Notes under the pieces: generated by a model
What the model saw: only the letters and a program-made list of their open reading frames with translations
The model's database searches: none
Told to the model about the DNA's origin: nothing
Part shown: positions 57,282 through 64,000 of the stretch, piece after piece
How the letters are laid out: each line of letters opens with the position of its first letter
Position numbering within the stretch: the first letter of the stretch is position 1
DNA from: Anolis sagrei
Taxonomy: Eukaryota > Chordata > Lepidosauria > Squamata > Anolidae
Direction: 5' to 3'
Length of the DNA stretch: 64,000 bases
NCBI RefSeq assembly: GCF_037176765.1
Contig: NC_090034.1
Location: 23,599,375 to 23,663,374 of the forward strand
Program-made: the position numbers and the translations under genes

Positions 57282-58148
57282 CTATGATTGTGCATAAATA
57301 CATACTAATCCTTGGTCTAATTCATGTGTGGTGGTTTGTATCCTATCATAATTTGGGGAGAAATTAGGAATCAGTTGGTTTTCCCTGTAAGAGGCAGTAA
57401 GAGCACCTAGAGCTTCGGAGAGCTTCTGTGCTGTCGCACGCTGGGCCTGTACATCAGACTGTAGACAGGACATAAATTCTGTGTGCCCAACAGGACGTCG
57501 GGGCTGCCTCAGATTAAAGGCCTTTGGATTTCCTTAAAACACAGAGTCTTTAGATTGCTTAAAGGTTCAACAATGTTCTTTATTAAGGAAAACAAACAGG
57601 TACTTTAAAGCTTTCTTAACAGTCTATAGGCTCTTTCAATCTTGTCCACAGGGAACAGGCACTATCTTCTTTACTGTAACTAATGGGGAAACCCTTAACT
57701 TCTAATTTGGGCAGTCTGTACTTGCCTCTGTTGGCGTGGAGCCCCTGCACCCGGTACCAACTGCGTCTGGCTTCCGCGAGCGACCCTTACCAAGCAGAGC
57801 TTTGTAGACTTCCAGGGGAAAAAAAGGAGTTCAGGTTTCAGTGATGGCTGACTGATGTTCTTCAGCAAAGGAGCTGTAAGGCTGTACAACCCCGGTCAGG
57901 CTGTAGGCTGTATATCTCGCCGGCCAAGCTGTAGAAGACAAAGCTTTCTACAGGAGCTCTTGGTATTATGTCCTGCATGGAAAGCTGCTCTGTGTGGACT
58001 GAACTCAAAAAGGCTCCTATTCCCTCCAAAACCCCAAAAAGGGGGCGGGACCAGGGAACCTAACTATAATTGACAGGTGGCTTGCCCTATGATTGCAGCC
58101 AAAAGAAGCCACCTATCTGCAGAGTCCCTGAAGCTTAGGACTATAACA
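57282..58148 (-). mobile_element. LTR retrotransposon fossil: LTR plus start of gag-like region
   Basis: On the minus strand an LTR-like segment begins TGTTATAGTCCTAAGC at 58148 and has an AATAAAG signal near 57580. To its left (downstream on that strand) is a short leader and a gag-like start (57282-57473). The remainder of the element is absent. It is probably Ty3/gypsy-like, judged by layout only. Broken; age not estimated beyond 'old'. Confidence 0.4.
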
Positions 58149-58149
58149 A

Positions 58150-58415
58150 ACATTAATTTATTTATTATTTATTTACCTTACTTATATACCGCTGTTCTCA
58201 GCTCAAAGGCGACTCACAGCGGTTCACAACAAATACGAACAAATACGAATTAAATGCAAAGCAAACAAAATTGGAGCTCCTGGTACAGCTGTACCTGCAC
58301 AGCTTCTGTTCAATAATTTCAAAGCTCTCTGATTGAGCGGTGATGGCATGATCGTCAGCATAGATGAAACTCTCTGTCCCTTCTGGCAGTGGCTGGTCAT
58401 TTGTGTAAATGTAAT
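58150..58415 (-). mobile_element. LINE tail and RT fragment
   Basis: The left part is a LINE tail (tatataccgctgttctcagc reversed). The right part reads, on the minus strand, YTNDQPLPEGTESFIYADDH and AITAQSESFEIIEQKLC, the RT motif C region of a non-LTR element. Confidence 0.65.
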
Positions 58416-58444
58416 GCAATATAATAATAATAATAATGTGATAT

Positions 58445-58635
58445 TATTAGCATAGTACAATATCAGTATTAAATATTACTATATTGTACTATACATTATA
58501 TTGTAGTAATATTAGTAATATTACATGTAATATAAATATATAATTATATTACATGTAATATTACTAATAATATTATAATATAATGGTATAATACAATATA
58601 GTAATATTTAATACTGATATTGTACTATGCTAATA
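58445..58635. repeat. AT-rich palindrome (~190 bp)
   Basis: tattagcatagtacaatatc at the left is exactly inverted at the right (gatattgtactatgctaata). The arms continue inward with small differences to a centre near 58540. Confidence 0.85.
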
Positions 58636-58649
58636 AAATATTGTATGTA

Positions 58650-58875
58650 TATATATCTTGTAAGCCGCTCTGTGTCCCCTTCGGGGTGAGAAGGGCGGCA
58701 CATAAATCTCATAAATAAATAAATGTTAAACATTGATGGAGCAAGCACACTCCCCTATGGCAGGTAGTTCTTCTCTTTTTATTATAATTATATAATAAAA
58801 TTATATAATATATGGGGGTTGGACTGGATGGCCCACGAGGTCTCTTCCAACTCAATGATCCTATGATTCTATATA
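58650..58875 (+). mobile_element. Two LINE 3' ends in tandem
   Basis: taagccgctctgtgtcccct to an (AAAT)n tail is one tail. gggggttggactggatggcc through ccaactcaatgatcctatga (58813-58875) is a CR1 3' terminus. Confidence 0.6.
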
Positions 58876-58897
58876 ATACAATAATATAGCATGTGCT

Positions 58898-58975
58898 ATA
58901 GCAGGATGTCCCTTTTGCAAAAACAAAGTTTTTGCTGTTTAATAAGGGTTTTTTTGCATGTTGTATGGATAGAGC
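58898..58975 (+). repeat. Unassigned ~130-bp repeat, left half (split by Bov-B)
   Basis: agcaggatgtcccttttgca to gtatggatagagc. The right half resumes at 60406. Confidence 0.7.
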
Positions 58976-60405
58976 TGCAGCAGGAGACGACGGGATCCCA
59001 GCTGAACTGTTTAAAATCTTAAAAGATGATGCTGTCAAGGTGACGCATGCCATATGCCAGCAAATATGGAAAACACAAGAATGGCCATCAGACTGGGGAA
59101 AATCAACTTATATCCCCATACCAAAAAAGGGAAATGCGAAAGACTGCTCAAACATCCGTACAGTGGCCCTTATTTCTCATGCCAGTAAGGTAATGCTCAA
59201 GATCCTGCAAGGAAGACTCCAGCAATACATGGAGCGAGAGTTGCCAGATGTTCAAGCTGGGTTTAGAAAAGGCAGAGGAACGAGAGACCAGATTGCCAAT
59301 ATCCGCTGGATAATGGAGAAAGGCAGGGAGTTTCAGAAAAACATCTACTTCTGCTTCATTGACTATTCTAAAGCCTTTGACTGTGTGGATCATAATAAAT
59401 TGTGGCAAGTTCTTGGTGGGATGGGCATCCCAAGCCACCTTGTCTCTCTCCTGAGGAATCTGTACAAGGACCAAGTAGCAACAGTCAGAACTGACCACGG
59501 AACAACAGACTGGTTCAAGATTGGGAAAGGCGTACGGCAAGGCTGCATCCTCTCACCCAACCTTTTTAACTTGTATGCAGAACACATCATGCGCTGTGCG
59601 GGGCTTGAGGAATGCAAAGCTGGGGTGAAAATTGCTGGAAGATACATTAACAACCTCAGATATGCAGATGACACCACCCTGATGGCCAAAAGTGAGGAGG
59701 AGCTGAGGAGCCTTCTAATCAAGGTGAAAGAAGAAAGCGCAAAAGCCGGGTTGCAGCTAAACGTCAAAAAAACCAAGATTATGGCAACAAGAATGATTGA
59801 CAACTGGAAAATAGAGGGAGAAAATGTGGAGGCCGTGACAGACTTTGTATTTCTAGGTGCAAAGATTACTGCAGATGCAGACTGTAGCCAGGAAATCAGA
59901 AGACGCTTACTTCTTGGGAGGAGAGCAATGTCCAGTCTCGATAAAATAGTAAAGAGTAGAGACATCACACTGGCAGCCAAGATCCGCCTAGTCAAAGCCA
60001 TGGTATTCCCTGTAGTAACCTACGGATGTGAGAGCTGGACCTTAGGGAAGGCTGAGCGAAGGAAGATCGATGCTTTTGAGCTGTGGTGCTGGAGGAAAGT
60101 TCTGAGAGTGCCTTGGACTGCGAGAAGATCCAACCAGTCCATCCTCCAGGAAATAAAGCCCGACTGCTCACTGGAGGGAAGGATACTAGAGACAAAGTTG
60201 AAGTACTTTGGCCACATCATGAGGAGACAGCAAAGCCTAGAGAAGACAATTATGCTGGGGAAAGTGGAAGGATGGCATCCTTGAAGTGACTGGACTGACC
60301 TTGAGGGAGCTGGGGGTGGTAACGGCCGACAGGGAGCTCTGGCGTGGGCTGGTCCATGAGGTCACGAAGAGTCGGAGACGACTGAACGAATGAACAACAA
60401 CAACA
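58976..60405 (+). mobile_element. Bov-B (RTE clade) LINE, 5' truncated, with target duplication
   Basis: The flanks atggatagagc at 58965-58975 and 60406-60416 are an exact 11-bp target duplication. An open frame running through to 60284 reads DDGIPAELFKILKDD, VQAGFRKGRGTRDQI, FIDYSKAFDCVDHNKLW, GVRQGCILSPNLFNLY, RYADDTTLMAKSEEELRSLL and [20 protein letters not shown], the standard Bov-B RT and C-terminal order. The endonuclease is missing. A ~38-nt deletion near 60271, seen against the copy at 44170-44507, shifts the last part of the frame. The 3' end is acgactgaacgaatgaac plus (aac)n. Confidence 0.95.
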
Positions 60406-60470
60406 ATGGATAGAGCCAATTAGGAAATGACATTTATAACCCAGGAACAAAAATGTGTTACATAGTGTGA
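60406..60470 (+). repeat. Unassigned ~130-bp repeat, right half
   Basis: atggatagagccaattagga to ttacatagtgtgatataatt. Continues the repeat begun at 58898. Confidence 0.7.
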
Positions 60471-60519
60471 TATAATTATATAATATAATATAATATAATA
60501 TAATACAATACAATAATAA

Positions 60520-60722
60520 TTGGAGCCCCCGGTGGCGCAGTGGGTTAAAGCACAGAGCTGCTGAGCTTGTTGATCGAAAGGTCACAGGTTCGATTCCGGG
60601 GAGCGGCGCCAGCCACATGACCTTGGAGGTGTCTGCTCTTCAGCTTAGAAATGGAGATGAGCACCACACCCCAGAGTCAGACATGACTGGACTTAATGTC
60701 AGGGGACAACCTTTACCTACCT
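60520..60722 (+). mobile_element. Sauria-type SINE with internal deletion
   Basis: Intact head (ggagcccccggtggcgcagt, B box ggtcacaggttcgattccgg), then a jump to the 3' body (gccacatgaccttggaggtg) and tail (ggacttaatgtcaggggaca). Confidence 0.85.
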
Positions 60723-60725
60723 TAC

Positions 60726-60766
<41 letters not shown>
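60722..60766. repeat. (ATT)n microsatellite
   Basis: About 13 units of att at the SINE tail. Confidence 0.9.
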
Positions 60767-60767
<1 letters not shown>

Positions 60768-60890
60768 GTGCTGCAGGATGTTTTGCAATTTAATAATTTT
60801 TTTGCATGTTTTTATGATAGAATCAATTAGGAAATGACATTTATAATCCAAGAACAAAAATCGTGTTCCATAGTGTAATATATTATAGAT
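60768..60890 (+). repeat. Unassigned ~130-bp interspersed repeat
   Basis: gtgctgcaggatgttttgca, tttttatgatagaatcaatt, aggaaatgacatttataatc. Confidence 0.65.
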
Positions 60891-61019
60891 ATTTATAATA
60901 ATATCAAACTAAACATTACTTGGTTGCAGTAATTACAGATTCATTAAAATAAGTTGAATGCAACTCTGCCTTTCCCATTTGCAGCTGAGGTTAGGGCAGC
61001 TTCGAAACCATCACCTTTT

Positions 61020-61309
61020 GCCTTTGTCCCGTTTCACCCAATCAGGGCTCAAGGTAGCTTAGAAAGGCGGCAATAGCCGTCCAATGGTTAGCGTAGAAAC
61101 TTTGGCGGGCCCGCTCGAAGCCCCGCCTTCTCTCTGTCCCTTTTCGCGGTGGCTCCGCCTCAAACTCGCCGAGGAGCCGCCCCTCGTCGCTGAGTGGCTG
61201 GGATCGCGGGTGAGTGGCGTGGCTGCGATCCAATCAGGATGCCCGCCGACGCCCCGCCATAGCTGCGCTTTATAGCCGAAGCGAAGCGGCGTCTGTGAGG
61301 AGTGTCGCC
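61020..61309 (+). promoter_or_regulatory. JPT2: JPT2 promoter and 5' UTR
   Basis: CpG-rich, with three forward CCAAT boxes (cacccaatcaggg about 61036, gtccaatggtt about 61079, gatccaatcagga about 61228), consistent with NF-Y binding. A TATA-like tttata lies at 61269-61274, about 36 bp before the ATG, so the true start site may lie upstream of it. Confidence 0.6.
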
Positions 61310-61353
61310 ATGTTCCAGGGCCCCGAAATCGACGTGGCCAAGCCCAGCTCCAG
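61310..61353 (+). CDS. JPT2: JPT2 (HN1L), first coding exon, gene continues off the right edge
   Basis: ATG in a good context (gtcgccATGT) opens MFQGPEIDVAKPSS and reaches an AG/GTAAGG donor after 44 nt. The MFQ(V/G)P start, the small first exon ending at a split Arg codon and the position just downstream of CRAMP1 all fit JPT2, Jupiter microtubule associated homolog 2. That protein is about 190 residues in human and is reported as an NAADP-binding protein that couples to calcium channels. The remaining exons, with the PPGG repeats of the family, are outside the window. The call rests on 14 residues and synteny, so it is probable rather than certain. Confidence 0.75.
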
Positions 61354-61530
61354 GTAAGGCCCGGGCGGAGCATAGGTGGGGTCCCATGCATTGGGGGGAA
61401 AACCTTCGAGGCCATCTAGCCTGACCCCTTCTGCCACAAAGGAAGACGCCATCCAATCCCTCCCGACAGATGGCCATTCGACCTCTCCATCATAGAATAC
61501 TATATAGTTTGAAGAGACCCCTTAAGGCAG

Positions 61531-62235
61531 TGGTTCTCAACCTTCCTAATGCCGTGACCCCTTAATACAGTTCCTCATGTTCTGCTGACCCCCACCACAA
61601 CATTATTTGTGTTGCTGCTTCATAACTGTAGTTTTGCTACTGTTATGAATTGTAATGTAAATGTCTTGATATGCAGGATGTATTTTCCTTCACTGGACCA
61701 AACACGCCCAAATTTGAATACTGGTGGGGTTGGGGAGGGATTGATTTTGTCATTTGGGAGTTGTAGTTGCTGGGATTTATAGTTCACCTACACTCAAAGA
61801 GCATTTTGAACTCCACCAGCAATGGAACTGAACCAAACTTGGCACACAGAACTGCCATGACCCACTGAAAATACTGGACGGGCTTGGTGGGCATTGACCT
61901 TGAGTTTTGGAGTTGTAGTTCACCTACATCCAGAGAGCACTGTGGACTCAAACAATGATGGATCTGGACCAAACTTGGCACAAATACTCAGTATGCCCAA
62001 ATGTGGACACTGGTGGAATTTGGGGAAAATAGACCTTGACATTTGGAGTTGTAGTTGCTGGGATTTATAGACAATCAAAGAGCATTTGGACATCAACGAT
62101 AGAATTGGACCAAACTTCCCACACAGAACCCCCATAACCAACAGAAAATACTGTTTTTTCTGATGGTCTTTTGAGACCCCTATGACACCCCCTCGTGACC
62201 CACCCAGGAGTCCCGACCCCCAGGTTGAGAAACAG
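61531..62235. mobile_element. SPIN-like (hAT) non-autonomous element
   Basis: Starts cagtggttctcaaccttcct, then aatgccgtgaccccttaata and ataactgtagttttgctact. It ends gacccccaggttgagaa. These ends match the SPACE INVADERS hAT family, known for spread across tetrapods by horizontal transfer. The interior is extended by repeated ggaccaaacttggcacaaat blocks. The right terminus is damaged, so no clean 8-bp duplication is seen. Confidence 0.75.
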
Positions 62236-62735
62236 GCCATCCAGCCTGACTCTCTTCTGCCACAAAGGAAGATACTATCCAATCCCTCCTGACAGATGGC
62301 CATTTGACCTCTTCATCATAGAATACTATATAGTTTGAGGAGACCCCTTAAAGCCATCCAGCCTGACTCCCTTCTGCCACAAAGGAAGACGCCATCTGAT
62401 CCCTCCCGACAGATGAGTATTCAAGCCTTGCATCATAGAATACTATATAGTTTGAGGAGACCCCTTGAGGCCATCTAGCCTGACTCCCTTCTGCCACAAA
62501 GGAAGACACCATTCAATCCCTCCCGACAGATGGCCATTCGACCTCTCCATCATAGAATACTATATAGTTTGAAGAGACCCCTCAAGGCCGTCCAGCCTGA
62601 CCCCCTTCTGCCAAGGAAGACACCATCCAATCCCGAGAGATGGCCATTTGACCTCAACATCATAGAATACTATATAGTTTGAGGAGACTTCTAAAGGCCA
62701 TCCAGCCCAACCCCCTGCTGCCATAAATGAAGACA

Positions 62736-63267
62736 TCCTCCAAATCTCTTGGGAAGACAGGCGGATAAATGTCAGCATGCTGGAAGAAGCAAAGACCACC
62801 AGCATTGAAGCGATGGTCCTCCGCCATCAACTCTACTGGACCGGCCATGTTGTCCGAATGCCTGACCACCATCTCCCAAAGCTGTTGCTCTACTCCGAAC
62901 TCAAGAATGGAAAACAGAATGTTGGAGGACAGGAAAAGAGATTTAAAGATGGGCTCAGAGCCAGCCCTAAAAACTATGGCATAGACACCAAGAACTGGGA
63001 AGCCCTGGCCTGTGAGCGCTCCAGCTGGAGGTCAGCTGTGACCAGCAATGCTGTAGAATTTGAAGAGGGCAAAAGAGAGAAACATGCCAAGAGGAAGGTG
63101 CACCCAGCCAACCCTGACCAGGACCACCTTACACCTGGAAACCAATGCCCTCACTGCGGGAGAACATGCAGGTCAAGAATTGGGCTCCAGAGTCACCTAC
63201 GGACCCACCGCCAGGACACTGATCTTGGAGGACAATCTTACTCAGACAATGAAGGATTACCTAAGTA
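62736..63267 (+). mobile_element. Non-LTR retrotransposon 3' fragment with C2H2 zinc finger
   Basis: Second copy of the element at 14609-15772. It reads MLEEAKTTSIEAMVLRHQLY, ELKNGKQNVGGQEKRFKDGL and the finger CPHCGRTCRSRIGLQSHLRTH-type. The frame stops right at the element's end. The flanks aaatgaagaca (left) and aaaggaagaca (right) look like an 11-bp target duplication with one mismatch, within the satellite unit. Confidence 0.8.
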
Positions 63268-63591
63268 AAGGAAGACACCCGATCCCTCCCGACAGATGGC
63301 CATTCGACCTCTATATCATAGGATCCCATATAGTTTGAAGAGACGTCTAAAGGTCATCTAGCCCGACCCTCTGCCACAAAGGAAGACACCATCCAATCGC
63401 TCCTGACAGATGACCATCCAGCCTCTGTTGTGCCCGTTTTTGTTCCAATTTCCGAGATATACTAACAGCGCCTTCTGTGCTTATTAGTTAGGTTTTCTGG
63501 GGTCCGACATGTCATCTTATAAAAATTATCCTTTAAGTCACAAAAGTAAATTTCAATCCCTTTGGCCACATTTTTTTGTTCCATCTGTATA

Positions 63592-63737
63592 GGTAAAAGT
63601 AAAGGTTTACCCTTAAGTCCAGTCGTGTCTGACTCTGGGGGTTGGTGCTCATCCTCATTACTAAGCCAAAGAGCCAGAGTTGTTCATAGACACCTCCAAG
63701 GTCAGGTAGCCAGCATGACTGCATGGAGCGCTGTATA
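63592..63737 (-). mobile_element. Truncated Sauria-type SINE
   Basis: gtaaaggtttacccttaagt to catgactgcatggagcgctg, tail and body only, reversed. Confidence 0.8.
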
Positions 63738-63814
63738 TTTTTTCTGAATTTTTGTAGCCATACAGTCTTTAATTTATTTCTCTTCTATCTCCATCAATTT
63801 TCAATAGCAAATGA

Positions 63815-64000
63815 TAGAATTACAAGTATGGTCAATACAGGTTGTACTGCGGATGGAACATATCTTGATTTCAGGAAGGCCTTCGACGAAGTCCCCCAAG
63901 ACCTTGTTGCAAGCAAACTAGTCCAATGTGGGCTAGGCAAGGCTACTGTTAGGTGGATCTGCAGTTGGTTAAGCGGTTGAATCCAAAGGGTGCTTCTACC
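63815..64000 (+). mobile_element. CR1/L2-type LINE fragment (RT start), cut by window edge
   Basis: Reads TYLDFRKAFDEVPQDLVASK, then GKATVRWICSWLSG, the RT motif A region common in CR1-like LINEs. Confidence 0.7.

Larger units (their letters stand above)
61395..63440. repeat. ~117-bp tandem satellite derived from a CR1 3' end, in JPT2 intron 1
   Basis: The unit carries catcatagaatactatatag, a ccatccagcctgac motif, a ctgccacaaaggaagacacc motif and gacagatggccattcgacct. Unit starts (catcata) are at 61488, 62314, 62431, 62548 and 62658, spaced 117, 117 and 110 bp where uninterrupted; another partial unit is near 63314. The unit aligns with the CR1 tail at 19500-19610. Two younger elements interrupt it (61531-62235 and 62736-63267). 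Confidence 0.85.

Noticed and set aside
58932-58975. An ATG at 58932 as the start of the Bov-B protein
   Set aside because: These codons come from the host repeat left of the target duplication. The Bov-B sequence starts at 58976 and is 5' truncated.
61395-63440. Regular ~117-bp spacing as a CRISPR array
   Set aside because: Units are repeated along their whole length with no unique spacers, and the genome is vertebrate.

Overview
Vertebrate nuclear DNA, almost certainly from a squamate reptile and probably an iguanian lizard (inference from repeats). The repeats include Bov-B/RTE LINEs, tRNA-derived SINEs of the Sauria type, CR1 and L2-like LINEs, Penelope-like elements (PLEs), Helitrons ending in CTAG, a SPIN-like hAT and many foldback MITEs. 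Genes are multi-exon with GT-AG introns, and their order IFT140 (minus) - CRAMP1 (plus) - JPT2 (plus) matches the known amniote arrangement (human 16p13.3).

Layout. 1-12,062 (minus strand): nine coding exons of IFT140, from the start codon through the first ~453 residues; the gene runs off the left edge. 12,560-16,204: the head-to-head promoter interval between IFT140 and CRAMP1. It is split by nested repeats (Bov-B tail, AT-rich DNA, SINE, PLE arms, a zinc-finger LINE) and carries a ~100-bp CpG-rich promoter segment twice. 16,196-52,448 (plus): the complete CRAMP1 gene, with one non-coding and twenty coding exons. I could join the coding exons in frame to 1,350 codons plus a stop. Its introns hold CR1, hAT, SINE, MITE and PLE copies and a 1.5-kb Helitron. 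52,449-57,085: probable CRAMP1 3' UTR region. 57,282-60,890: a repeat island with an old LTR-element fossil, LINE pieces, an AT palindrome and a Bov-B copy with a long open RT frame. 61,020-64,000: promoter, first coding exon (44 nt) and part of intron 1 of JPT2. That intron holds a ~117-bp satellite that appears to come from a CR1 3' end.

The three genes are not an operon or pathway. IFT140 is a ciliary IFT-A subunit, CRAMP1 a nuclear SANT-domain chromatin/transcription factor and JPT2 a small cytosolic protein. The most interesting signals are: (1) a probable U12-type intron in CRAMP1 and a weaker candidate just before it; (2) a Helitron with base-exact ends that carries a CpG-rich block resembling a host first exon with its splice donor; (3) 215-230-bp palindromic miniature elements made of PLE ends, flanked by 9-13-bp target duplications; (4) the duplicated promoter segment; (5) the CR1-derived satellite; (6) a zinc-finger LINE whose reading frame runs to its very 3' end.
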